From assembly GCA_022548915.1 (NCBI GenBank), contig JAKZES010000017.1, positions 32,975-96,974 of the forward strand: a stretch of DNA of 64,000 nt, written 5' to 3'. The DNA comes from Verrucomicrobiaceae bacterium E54. GTDB lineage: Bacteria > Verrucomicrobiota > Verrucomicrobiia > Verrucomicrobiales > Akkermansiaceae. The first letter of the stretch is position 1, and each line of letters starts with the position of its first letter. Positions 1 through 10,533 of this stretch are shown one piece after another. Under the pieces are notes generated by a model that had not been told where the DNA came from, did no database searches, and saw nothing but the letters and a program-made list of their open reading frames with translations. The position numbers and the translations under genes were made by a program.

Positions 1-1052
1 CTCCCCGCCGTCACGCGGAAGCGCCTGAGCTTGGCCAGATCCGGCGACTCCTCCAACCAGTCGAGGTGGGTGGTCGTGATCAACCGCTGCGCATCGCCCG
101 GCAGAGCCTTCATCACCGCGTTGCGCCGGGCCACGTCCAGCTCCCCGAAGACATCATCGATCAGCCAGATCGGCTGCACCCCTCGCGTCTCCGCCAGCAC
201 CGTTCCCTGGGCCAGTTTCAGCGCCAGGGCCAGCGTCCGCTGCTGCCCCTCGCTGCCGTAGGTGCCCGCGTCGAGTCCGTTCAGCCGAAAAATCAGCTCG
301 TCGCGGTGCGGCCCGACCAGGCTCCGGCGTTGACGCAGTTCCCGCTCCCGCGCCTGCTCGAAGGCGGCGGCAAGGTCCATGCCGCCCTCCGCCCGGTATT
401 CCAGCTCCAGCTTCTCCGGATGCCCGGCGATGCCCTCCTGCCGCTCCGCCACCGCCGGGGCCAGTCGTTCGGATACCGAGACCCGCACCGAGCGCAGGAC
501 CGCCGCTGCCTCGACCATCACACCTTCGTAGGACCGGATCTCCGCCTCCCGCCGTGCCGGATCCTTGAGCAGGAAATTCCGCGCCTTCAGCGCCCGGCGG
601 TAGCGGGCCAGCGCCCGACGATAATCCGGCGCCACCTGTGATCCGATGAAATCCAGATACCGCCGCCTCGTCTCGCCGCCACCGCGCACCATCTCGATGT
701 CGTCGTTCCCCATCCACACCAGCAGCCCGCCATCCTCGAGGTAGGCACCCTGGCTCGCGCGAGTCTCGCCATCGACCCGGAAATCCATCGGCTGCCGCGA
801 TCGCCAATCCACCCGCCGCTCGCAGTTCCACGCCTCGCCCGCCAGCCCGAATCCCCCCGCTCCATCGATCCGCGCCAGCGTCGACATCCGCGCGGTCCGC
901 GGCGAATGCAGCCGGATCAGCAGGCACACCGCCTCCAGCACCGAGGTCTTGCCCTGCGCATTGCGCCCGGTGAAGACCGCACCGCTCGCCGGCACTTCCA
1001 GCGCCAGGCTCTCGAAGCACCGGAAATCCACCGCTCTCAGGGTTCGCAGCAT
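1..1052 (-). CDS. recF: RecF, DNA replication/repair ATPase (3' end cut by window edge)
   Basis: RecF is an SMC-like ATPase that helps load RecA at single-strand gaps. About 350 codons are visible, reading leftward from the ATG at 1052 and still open at base 1, so only a short C-terminal tail is missing against a usual length of 360-370. A Walker A motif, GRNAQGKTS, lies near residues 31-39. A signature GSEGQQRTLALALK and a Walker B IWLIDDVFGELD follow in the C-terminal third, as in this family. The next gene on the same strand ends 56 bp upstream at 1109. Identification is secure from the ordered ATPase motifs. Confidence 0.94.
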   Translation of the reverse strand, partial: MLRTLRAVDFRCFESLALEVPASGAVFTGRNAQGKTSVLEAVCLLIRLHSPRTARMSTLARIDGAGGFGLAGEAWNCERRVDWRSRQPMDFRVDGETRASQGAYLEDGGLLVWMGNDDIEMVRGGGETRRRYLDFIGSQVAPDYRRALARYRRALKARNFLLKDPARREAEIRSYEGVMVEAAAVLRSVRVSVSERLAPAVAERQEGIAGHPEKLELEYRAEGGMDLAAAFEQARERELRQRRSLVGPHRDELIFRLNGLDAGTYGSEGQQRTLALALKLAQGTVLAETRGVQPIWLIDDVFGELDVARRNAVMKALPGDAQRLITTTHLDWLEESPDLAKLRRFRVTAG

Positions 1053-1108
1053 CCGCGCACAGACTGACGCCTTTCCGCCTCCAGCCAAACCCGAATCTCA
1101 AGCCTGCG

Positions 1109-4100
1109 TCAGGGGGTCACCACCAACCGGGCGAACTTCCTGACATCATCGCCCAGCGGAAGAGTCAATGTCACGGTGTCGGTGCCGGGGACCGGCAGAT
1201 CTTTGACGACGGTCACGCCGGGGTTGTTGACGGACGCACCGTCGGGAACCGCCCGGCTGTCCGACCAGTCGGTCATGTCCGGGCTGATTTCGATGGCGAC
1301 GAGAGTGGACCCGTCGATGGATTCCTGATCACGGAGGAAGCTGAACACCATGTCGCCGCCGATGCGGGAAAGGCTTGGAAGCTTGGCGAGATCGTTGGTG
1401 TCCGTGTCACCGCCTAGGACGTATTCGATGCCGTTCGACACGCCGTCCTCGTCAAAATCGTCGCCCGGGGCTCCACCCGGAGCATTGATCGCGGCCCAGA
1501 CGGCGTAGCCGGTCAGCTCTGTGGCAGTCAGGAAGCCGCTGTCGTTCAGCGCAAAGTCGGAAAAGCCGGTGGCGGAGATCCGCGCGAGTTGGGCCGCGGT
1601 GAGGCCGTTGGCATCGATGCCGAAGCGAAGGGATGCTCCGGAAATGAAGGCACCGGTGAGATCAAGCGTGCCACCGGCCCAGTCGATGGACCGGCTGTCG
1701 GCAAAGGCCAGCGAGGAACCGGCTCCAAAATGGATGGTGGCCGAATCCGTGACGTCGAGGCGGCCCATGATTTCCGAGACGGAACCGGCATCGAGGATGG
1801 CGTTGCCGATGACAACTTCGGTCCCGTCGGGCAAAACGCCGGCGGCTCCGAGGGTGAGCGTGCCTGCCTCGATCACGGTCGGTCCGATGTAGCTGTTCGC
1901 CAGCATGAGCACCGTGTTTCCGGAACCGGTTTGCACGAAGCCGCCGTCGCCGCTGATCGGAGCCGGAAACGGATCCGAACCCTGGGTCACGGTATCGGCG
2001 CGGTTCACCGCGAGGGTGGCGCCGGCCTCGACGATGATCTCGGCCGAGTTCTTCGAGACTCCGCCCGAACTGCCGCCATCGCCGATCATCAGCGTCCCGG
2101 CACTCACGATGGTGTTCCCCCAGTAGGAATTCTGGGCGGTGAACGCGAGCGTGCCGGGGCCGGTCTTGTTGAATCGATTGTTGGTGTTGGCGCTGGTGCC
2201 TCCGGCCACGATCCCGCTCATCTTCGCGTCGATAAGGGCGGATCCGTCTTCGACCTGGATGATGCGTGTGCTGCCCGCGAGGGAAATCCGGTGCTGCCAG
2301 TCGATCGTGGCGTCGGCCGTTTCGTGGCCCAGGATCAGCACCTGCCCAGCCCCGATGAAATTCGGGGCGTTCCAATTGATCGAGCTGCTGCCGGAGGTTT
2401 CCTGTTCCGGGGAGAATCGCACCACCCGATCCGCGCCAAAGGCGGCAAAGCCACCGTCGCCTGACCAGCGGAGCTGGTTGATGCCGGCGCCGATGGTTCG
2501 GTCGACGAGATCTCCGGCACCAAGCCCGAGGAGCCCGCCCCCCTGGAGTGTGAGGTTGCCCCCCGGCAAGGCACCGGCGTCCTCGAGGCGAAGCATGCCG
2601 CCCCTGACGATCGTGGCGCCGGTGTAGTCATTCGACGGACTGGAAATCGAAAGCACACCCGCACCGCTCTTGATCAAACCACTGGAGTTCCCGCCGGTCA
2701 GTTTGCCGGCAAGAACGGCATCCACGTCAGCCAGGCCGTCCTTGACCATGACCGTTCGTTGGCTTCCGGCGAAGCTGATGCCGTTCCTGAAACGCAGCGT
2801 GTGGGTGGCCTCCGGGTCGCCAAGAACGAGGGTCTTCTGGGGCCCGATGATCCCGGTTTGCCAGGAAAATGCCCCCGTTCCGTTGTTGAGCCGCACCTGC
2901 CGATCCGCGCCGAAAGCGGCAAAACCGCCGCTGCCCGCCCCTCCCGTGCCGGGATCCCAATTCAGTTGGCCGGGACCGGTGCCGAGTTGACGCGTGAAGT
3001 CGCCGTGAAGCCCGAGCACGCCGCCCTTGAGGAAAAGCACGCTTTCACCCGGCCCCGCCGTATCGTCGATGCCACCGGGAAACCCTTCGGAATCATCGAG
3101 CCTCAGCAGGCCGTCGGCGAGCGTGGTCGCACCGGTGTAGGTGTTGGGCCCGCCAAAGACGAGGGTGCCGGCTCCGCTCTTGCTCAGCGAACCGCCGCCC
3201 CCGATCCCACCCGTGAATTCCAGCGTTCCGGATGCGGACTGGTTGATATCCAACGGCCCTTCCAACGATAGCGGCACCGAGATCACATCGTCGGCGCCGG
3301 TCGTCCTGCTCAGGCTCGAGGCACTGCCGGAGTTGTCGAACACCAGCGAGCCTCCACCGGAGGCGAGCGTGAAGGCATGGGTGCCGTTGGAGTCCCCGAG
3401 GGTCAGTCTTCCGAGGGCGGTGGGGCCGGCAAGCAGGACCGTCTGGTCGCCGGAGATGTTGTGGTTCATCCGCACGGTCGCGCCGGCGCCGCCCGGCACG
3501 CTGCCGGCCACCCAGTTGGACGCATCGCTCCACGGATACGTGCCCGCCGTCACCGGCAGCCAGGTGAAGCCGAGCGGGACCACGCCGGAAACCACCACCT
3601 CATACTGACCGAGGCTGGCATAGTCGGTGTAGCCGGTCGTCAGCGGGTCGCCGTTTCCGATGCCGTCCACGGAGAAATAGTACGAGCCGCCAGCCACGGT
3701 TCGGGTCAGGATGACCGGCTGGGTGCCGGCGCTGGTGTCTTCGGACGTCGCGGTCTCCAACAGCGCGCCGGCCGCATCATAGAGTTTCACCTCGATCCGC
3801 AGATTGGCACCCCTGGGCGCGGGATCGGCATTCACCTCGAGCAAGCCACCCGCCGCCTCGATTCGGAAGAAGTCCACATCGGTGCGCTGCTCGATGACCC
3901 CGGCGACCGAGGCCGTTCCGGAATCGGCACCGAGCTCGGTGGCGCTGGCGAGGGTCCCCCCATGGTCGTCGGGGCGGTAAACCGCACCCTGGGTGAGCAT
4001 GACGGCCAGATCGTCCTGCGTGTTGTTCGCGTCGGCGTATTCCCCCTTGCTCCACTGGCTGATCGGATCGTCGTAGCTGACGCCCATGATGGTCCCCCAG

Positions 4101-5131
4101 AACCCCTGGCCGCTGTAGTATCCGGCTCCTCCCTCGATGCCGTCGTGGATCAGCCCAAGCGTGTGCCCGGCCTCATGCGAGGCCGCTTCCGCGACGTTCT
4201 TGGCGGTGTATCCCGAGCCCGCGGGAAACACCCAGCAGGGAACGTCATTGCCCGCATCGAAGGAGCCCACGTAGGCAACGCCCCCCACCCCGCGACCAAA
4301 CCAATCCTGACCACTGCCGCCGATGCAGACGCGAATGCCGTATCGCGCATCGCCGGAATCCGTCTTCCTCAAGTCCTCGATGTCCGGTTCCTCGGTGGTC
4401 ACGTCGATTTGATACATCGAGAAATCCTCGGCCACCCTTTGCCAGATCTCGATGATGCGGTTGCGCTCCTCGGTGCTGAACGAGTTGGGGTTGCTGTTGG
4501 GAATGTTGTAGGGAGGCGCGTAGGCCCCCTCCTTCCAGTTGCCGGGGGTGTCGTCGACGTGGCCGTCGAAGTCCAGGTAGATCACCCGGTCGGCGCCGGG
4601 GCGGCTGTGGAGCAGGAAGGCCTGCGAGGTGTCGAACGGCCCCGGATCGGTGGGACCGATTTCGAGCACCCCGTCGCCTTCCGGGCCATGCTCGGGTCCG
4701 CAATCCGTGCACTGGGCCGGACAGGCGTAGAAAAGCTGTCCGACTTCATCCACCCAGAGGGAGGGGTCCGCACGAAAGACCGAGCGGAGCTGCCGGGCGG
4801 ACCGCCCATGAAAAGCCGCGACCTCGGGGAGACGACCGCCCAACGCCGCGACGGCCGCTTCACCTCGCGCCGGTGCCGCCATCCGGATGCCCGCGGGAAA
4901 GCCCGGTTCCGCGGGATCCTTGGCTTGGCTCACCCCCGGGCATGCAAGGAGCAGGGCGGGCACCCCTACCGAGACGTGAAGCGTGCGCCTGAGTGTTTCC
5001 GCGACCTTGGTTCGGGTGGGTTTCACGTCGGCCATGAAGCTGCCATTGTTCCCATAATTCCATGGGGATGTCGATTTGATCGGCACCCCCCTTTCGGGTG
5101 ACGAGAAGTCCGTTCCCGGGATCGCGTGCAT
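1109..5131 (-). CDS. Giant secreted metzincin-like metallopeptidase with PPC domain and beta-strand repeats
   Basis: This 1,340-residue exported protein has four parts in order. First is a signal-peptide-like stretch (RRTLHVSVGVPALLLACPG...SQA). Second is a zinc peptidase domain with the metzincin motif HEAGHTLGLIHD near residues 315-327. Third is a pre-peptidase C-terminal (PPC)-like domain at about residues 387-514. Fourth is a long tract (about 640-1090) of autotransporter-associated beta-strand repeats of the type KSGAGTLVF...YTGAT...GLLRL. The C-terminus carries an acidic DFDEDGVSNGIEY motif and ends KFARLVVTP, typical of verrucomicrobial surface proteins. The start is uncertain: the ATG at 5131 has a good GGAGGTGG Shine-Dalgarno 7 nt upstream, while the ATG at 5035 would put the signal peptide nearer the N-terminus. 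The substrate is unknown. Confidence 0.8.
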   Translation of the reverse strand: MHAIPGTDFSSPERGVPIKSTSPWNYGNNGSFMADVKPTRTKVAETLRRTLHVSVGVPALLLACPGVSQAKDPAEPGFPAGIRMAAPARGEAAVAALGGRLPEVAAFHGRSARQLRSVFRADPSLWVDEVGQLFYACPAQCTDCGPEHGPEGDGVLEIGPTDPGPFDTSQAFLLHSRPGADRVIYLDFDGHVDDTPGNWKEGAYAPPYNIPNSNPNSFSTEERNRIIEIWQRVAEDFSMYQIDVTTEEPDIEDLRKTDSGDARYGIRVCIGGSGQDWFGRGVGGVAYVGSFDAGNDVPCWVFPAGSGYTAKNVAEAASHEAGHTLGLIHDGIEGGAGYYSGQGFWGTIMGVSYDDPISQWSKGEYADANNTQDDLAVMLTQGAVYRPDDHGGTLASATELGADSGTASVAGVIEQRTDVDFFRIEAAGGLLEVNADPAPRGANLRIEVKLYDAAGALLETATSEDTSAGTQPVILTRTVAGGSYYFSVDGIGNGDPLTTGYTDYASLGQYEVVVSGVVPLGFTWLPVTAGTYPWSDASNWVAGSVPGGAGATVRMNHNISGDQTVLLAGPTALGRLTLGDSNGTHAFTLASGGGSLVFDNSGSASSLSRTTGADDVISVPLSLEGPLDINQSASGTLEFTGGIGGGGSLSKSGAGTLVFGGPNTYTGATTLADGLLRLDDSEGFPGGIDDTAGPGESVLFLKGGVLGLHGDFTRQLGTGPGQLNWDPGTGGAGSGGFAAFGADRQVRLNNGTGAFSWQTGIIGPQKTLVLGDPEATHTLRFRNGISFAGSQRTVMVKDGLADVDAVLAGKLTGGNSSGLIKSGAGVLSISSPSNDYTGATIVRGGMLRLEDAGALPGGNLTLQGGGLLGLGAGDLVDRTIGAGINQLRWSGDGGFAAFGADRVVRFSPEQETSGSSSINWNAPNFIGAGQVLILGHETADATIDWQHRISLAGSTRIIQVEDGSALIDAKMSGIVAGGTSANTNNRFNKTGPGTLAFTAQNSYWGNTIVSAGTLMIGDGGSSGGVSKNSAEIIVEAGATLAVNRADTVTQGSDPFPAPISGDGGFVQTGSGNTVLMLANSYIGPTVIEAGTLTLGAAGVLPDGTEVVIGNAILDAGSVSEIMGRLDVTDSATIHFGAGSSLAFADSRSIDWAGGTLDLTGAFISGASLRFGIDANGLTAAQLARISATGFSDFALNDSGFLTATELTGYAVWAAINAPGGAPGDDFDEDGVSNGIEYVLGGDTDTNDLAKLPSLSRIGGDMVFSFLRDQESIDGSTLVAIEISPDMTDWSDSRAVPDGASVNNPGVTVVKDLPVPGTDTVTLTLPLGDDVRKFARLVVTP

Positions 5132-5137
5132 GAAAAT

Positions 5138-5146
5138 CCCACCTCC
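5138..5146 (-). promoter_or_regulatory. Strong Shine-Dalgarno supporting the 5131 start
   Basis: On the minus strand GGAGGTGGG precedes the ATG at 5131 at normal spacing. Most genes in this window lack an obvious Shine-Dalgarno, so it favours 5131 over the internal ATG at 5035, although the longer form places about 32 extra residues before the predicted signal peptide. Confidence 0.45.
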
Positions 5147-5289
5147 ATCATCCATCCTCTTCATCCATCTTCATCCCGTCGATCAAGCAATCCACCGCCC
5201 GAGCCCTCTCCGGCCCCCAATCCCGCCTTGAATTGCCTCCGGCACCATGCATCCTCCCGCCCCGCTTCCGGCGCCCGGCGCCGCTTCCC

Positions 5290-6585
5290 ATGGCCTCTCG
5301 AACCTTCCAAGCCCTGCCGGGATTCCGCGACTTCCCACCGCGGGAGTGCGCCGTGCGCAATTATCTCTTCGAGACTTGGCGCCAGGTCGCCCGCACCTAC
5401 GGCTTCGTCGAGTACGATACGCCGGTGCTCGAGGACACCGGACTCTACCTCAAGAAGTCCGGCGGCGAGCTCTCCTCCCAGCTGTTCCGCTTCGAGGACC
5501 AGGGCGGGCGCGACGTCTGCCTGCGCCCGGAGGTCACCGCCTCGCTGGCCCGCATCGCCGCCCAGCACCAGCGCGAGTTTCCCAAGCCGCTCAAGTGGTT
5601 CGAGATCGGCCAGTGCTACCGCTACGAAAAGCCGCAGAAGGGCCGCGGCCGCGAGTTCTACCAGTTCAATGTCGACATCCTCGGCGAGGCCGGCCCGCGC
5701 GCCGATGCCGAGCTGATCGCCCTCGCCGTCGACACCATGCGCGCCTTCGGCTTCGGCGACGGCGACTTCGTCGTCCGCGTCTCGGATCGCCAGGCCTGGC
5801 TCGACTTCGCCTCCGGGCGCGGCATCGACGAGGAACGCATCCCGGACTTTCTCCAGATCATCGACAAGCTCGAGCGCGACAAGCCCGAGAACTCGGCCGC
5901 CAAGCTCGCCGACTTCGGCCTCACCCTCGACGAGATCCAGTCCTTCATCCGTTCGCCGGAAAATGCCTCGCTCGCCTTCGAGGCGATCCGCGAGGACCTC
6001 GCCGCGCGCGGACTGGAAAGCTTCGTGGAACTCGACCTCTCCATCGTCCGCGGCCTCGCCTACTACACCGGCGTCGTCTTCGAGGTCTTCGACCGCAGCC
6101 GCTCGATGCGCGCCGTCGCCGGCGGCGGCCGCTACGACACGCTCGTCTCGACCATCTCCGACGGCTCGGTGGACCTGCCGGCCACCGGCTTCGCGATGGG
6201 CGACTACGTCATCCGCAACTTCATCGAGGAGCACACCGACGCCCGCATGCGGATGGAAGTGTGGCTGCAGCGTCAGGCGGCCGCCTGCGACGTCCTGCTG
6301 GTGCTCGCCGACGAATCGAAGCGCCCGGAGGCGCTCAAGATCCTGACCGAGCTGCGCGAGGCCGGCATCTCCTGCGACCTGCCCTTCGCCACCGGCAAGC
6401 TCAACAAGCAACTCAAGCGCGCCGAGCAATCCGGCGCCCGCTTCGCCCTGGTCATCGGCAGCGAGCTCCCCGAACTCCAGCTCAAGATCCTCGCCTCCCG
6501 CGCCGAGGAGACCTGCCACGTCCTCGGCCTCGCCGAATGGCTCACCGACCGCCTCCAGCAACCCGACGGCCCGCTCCTGGCCTAG
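5290..6585 (+). CDS. hisS: Histidyl-tRNA synthetase
   Basis: This class II aminoacyl-tRNA synthetase charges tRNA-His. The 431-residue protein starts at the ATG encoding MASRTFQALPGFRDF. Earlier in-frame codons would add a proline-rich stretch unlike the family. Motif 2 is FEIGQCYRYEKPQKGRGREF near residue 105. The histidine-specific segments RGLAYYTGVVFE and AGGGRYDTLV follow, then a C-terminal anticodon-binding domain. It diverges from the metallopeptidase gene. Its stop at 6583-6585 is only 5 bp from the left inverted repeat of the GxxExxY cassette. Confidence 0.95.
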   Translation: MASRTFQALPGFRDFPPRECAVRNYLFETWRQVARTYGFVEYDTPVLEDTGLYLKKSGGELSSQLFRFEDQGGRDVCLRPEVTASLARIAAQHQREFPKPLKWFEIGQCYRYEKPQKGRGREFYQFNVDILGEAGPRADAELIALAVDTMRAFGFGDGDFVVRVSDRQAWLDFASGRGIDEERIPDFLQIIDKLERDKPENSAAKLADFGLTLDEIQSFIRSPENASLAFEAIREDLAARGLESFVELDLSIVRGLAYYTGVVFEVFDRSRSMRAVAGGGRYDTLVSTISDGSVDLPATGFAMGDYVIRNFIEEHTDARMRMEVWLQRQAAACDVLLVLADESKRPEALKILTELREAGISCDLPFATGKLNKQLKRAEQSGARFALVIGSELPELQLKILASRAEETCHVLGLAEWLTDRLQQPDGPLLA

Positions 6586-6590
6586 ATTCC

Positions 6591-7017
6591 GGACCAGGAT
6601 GGATAGGATGGATGTGATGAATTTGAAGGATGAGACCGGAACGATCATCGGCATTGCCTATGAAGCGATGAACGAACTAGGTTATGGATTCCGGGAGAAG
6701 GCCTACGAGCGGGCGATGGTCCGCGAATTTCAGCTCCAATCGATTCCCTACGACCAACAGCGCCAGTTCCCACTGAACTACAAGGACACCCTCATCGATA
6801 CGCTCATTCCCGACCTGATTGCCTACGACTCAGTGATCATCGACACCAAGACCATCAAAAAGATCACCGATCGGGAACTCGCCCAGATGCTCAGCTACCT
6901 CAAGGCCACCCGACTGCCGCTCGGACTCATCATCAACTTCGGCAACCCAAAGGTCGAAGTGAAGAGAGTCTATCCTCTTTCAAGATAGAATCCAATCCAT
7001 CCCATCCATCCTGGTCC
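6591..7017. mobile_element. 427-bp inverted-repeat cassette carrying a GxxExxY gene
   Basis: Bases 6591-6613 and the reverse complement of 6995-7017 agree at 22 of 23 positions; both begin GGACCAGGATGGAT. The repeats bracket one low-GC gene inserted between hisS and aspS. Flanks are ATTCC (6586-6590) and ATTTCC (7018-7023), a possible degenerate target duplication. The repeats are internally built from GGATGG units. No transposase is present, so if the unit moves it does so with help in trans or by recombination. Mobility is inferred, not shown. Confidence 0.6.
6599..6988 (+). CDS. GxxExxY family protein (PD-(D/E)XK nuclease fold)
   Basis: This 129-residue protein shows the family motif GFREKAY (G-x-x-E-x-x-Y) near residue 30. 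A core of PDLIAYD, VIIDTK and AQMLSYLK resembles the D...(E/D)xK...Q active site of PD-(D/E)XK-like nucleases. The usual ExK glutamate is aspartate here (D-T-K). It ends with the common LGLIINFG-type segment. Its biological role is unknown. Three in-frame ATGs (6599, 6608, 6617) fit; the first two lie inside the left inverted repeat, so 6617 (MNLKDETG) may be the true start. Base composition is clearly less GC-rich than hisS and aspS, suggesting transfer. Confidence 0.85.
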   Translation: MDRMDVMNLKDETGTIIGIAYEAMNELGYGFREKAYERAMVREFQLQSIPYDQQRQFPLNYKDTLIDTLIPDLIAYDSVIIDTKTIKKITDRELAQMLSYLKATRLPLGLIINFGNPKVEVKRVYPLSR

Positions 7018-7030
7018 ATTTCCACGCACG

Positions 7031-8813
<1,783 letters not shown>

Positions 8814-8830
<17 letters not shown>

Positions 8831-10508
8831 GGCCCGCGTCGTTCCCGCTCCCCCCCGGCCGATGGAACCTGCCGACAAAAATCCGGTGCCGACGTCCGGA
8901 ACCGGTCGCTTCACCCGGAAGCACTGGGTGATCCTCGTGCTGTCGTTGATCCCGCTCGCGGCACTGCCGTGGACGGTCGACTACTGGCCCGGACAGGACG
9001 ACCCGAACCACCTCGCGCTGACCCATATCGTCCAGCAGTTTAACGAGCCCGGCTCACCCTTTCCCGACTACTTCACGGTCAATCGGGACCTGAGCCCCTA
9101 CAAGCTCTACTACTTCCTGCTGATCTTCCTGTCGCGCTTCATGGAAATCGACGCCGCCAACCGCGTCGTCGTCTCCACCGTGATCCTCGGCCTGCCGCTC
9201 GTGATGCTGTTCTGGCTGCGCCGCTTCGCCCCGGATCGCCAGACCCACGTCTTTCTCGTCTGCCTGCTCGCAACCACCCTGCTGCCGCTGATCGGCTTCC
9301 ACGCCTACATGCTCAGCCTGATCTTCGGGATCGCGGCACTGGCGATGGCCTCGGGGAAACCCGACGCCGAAGGGCTCCGGCAGCCCGCCGGCTGGGGCGG
9401 ACTGCTCGCGGCCTCGGTGCTGCTCTTCATCGGCGCCATCGCCCACCCCGTCGCACCGGTCATCATCGGCGCGATTCTCTTCTTCATCGAAGCGCCCGGC
9501 CGCAAGCTCGTGCCGTGGCTGCGCCTCGCCGTCGTCGGCACCCCCGCGGTCATCCTGCTGGGTGCCACTTCCCTGGCTTCTCCGCCCAACGACAACCTCG
9601 CGGCCTTCGCCCCGAACTTTCCCGGGATCCTGCCCAACATCCGGGTGCTGCTTTCCAATGTCATTGCTTTCGATCGCACCGAGTTCCTCATCCGCCTCCC
9701 GGTGCTCATCGCCCTCCTCAGCGCCGGCATCCTCGCGCTGCGGGGCATCGGCATTCGCGGCCAGGGCCGGGACCAGTGCCTCGCCCGGGTGTTCGTGGTC
9801 ATGCTGGTGGCCCTGTTCACCCTGCCCAACTTTCCCGCGCTCAACTTCCTTCCCGAGCGCTTCGCATTTCTCGCGCTCCTGATTGCCGCAATGCTCCCGC
9901 TGCCGTCGTGGATCGCACGTCGTCCCCGCGCGCTGCTGGGCTTCACCCTGGTGGCCAGCCTCACCCTTTTCTTCGTCCAGCACCGTGCCGCCAAGAGCCT
10001 CAGCTCCGAGGTTGCCAAGGTCGTCGAAGCCGGCCAGGACCTTCCACGTGGCACCAAGGTCCTGCCCCTCATGTTCGGCAGCCCGGAGCACGGCGACAAG
10101 ATCAACCCCCTGCGCCACGCCTGGGGCCACCTCGTTCTCGAGAAGGACATCGTGACGCCCTATCTCTTCGCCAACAGCAGCGGCTTCACCATCGCCGGCG
10201 GCGGGTGGCGCCCGGTAACCTACCGCGATCCCTTCGGGCCGGACAACATGCTCTACATGCAGGAGGGCCTGCCCGACACCATGGTCAAGTACGAGCGCTT
10301 CATCTCCGAGTCCGCTCTCCGCCTGATGAAGGAGCTGATCCTCGAAACCATGGCCAGCTACGACCGGGCGATCCTTGTCCTGCCACCTGAGGATTTCGTG
10401 GAGGAGGCCATGGAATCCATGGAAACCGTGAGGCGGGTCGACAAGGTCTGGGTTCTCAAGCCACGCGGGGACTCCACCCCGGACGCAGAACCGGAAGACG
10501 AGCCCTGA
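8814..10508 (+). CDS. Polytopic membrane protein, possibly a GT-C-like glycosyltransferase
   Basis: This 564-residue protein has about ten to twelve hydrophobic segments (for example WVILVLSLIPLAALPW and VIIGAILFFIE) followed by a soluble C-terminal domain of about 160 residues. After the first membrane segment comes a loop containing GQDDPNHL, reminiscent of the acidic first loop of GT-C glycosyltransferases. I do not recognise the family firmly. The neighbouring convergent gene encodes a polyprenol-phosphate mannosyltransferase-like enzyme, which would supply a lipid-linked sugar donor; that link is inference. The start may be 8814 (overlapping aspS) or the ATG at 8862. Confidence 0.7.
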
Positions 10509-10518
10509 TCGGGCTTCC

Positions 10519-10533
10519 AGGCGCTTCGCGCCT
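10519..10533. terminator. Short TTC-loop hairpin between convergent genes
   Basis: AGGCGC-TTC-GCGCCT forms a perfect 6-bp stem with a three-base loop. It lies in the 23-bp gap between two convergent genes and overlaps the stop codon of the leftward one. There is no clear T-run, so termination is plausible but not certain. Confidence 0.4.

Noticed and set aside
154..1101. A 315-codon minus-strand frame at the left edge
   Set aside because: The neighbouring frame encodes RecF with all ATPase motifs, so this one is an out-of-frame reading of the same bases.
3377..5101. Long + strand frame opposite the metallopeptidase gene
   Set aside because: It mirrors codon bias of the real gene and encodes no recognisable domain.
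5141..5177. Possible heptamer array of CCATC units upstream of the metallopeptidase gene
   Set aside because: Phase is lost after two units and the bases are also the gene's ribosome site region. Too degenerate to list as a repeat.
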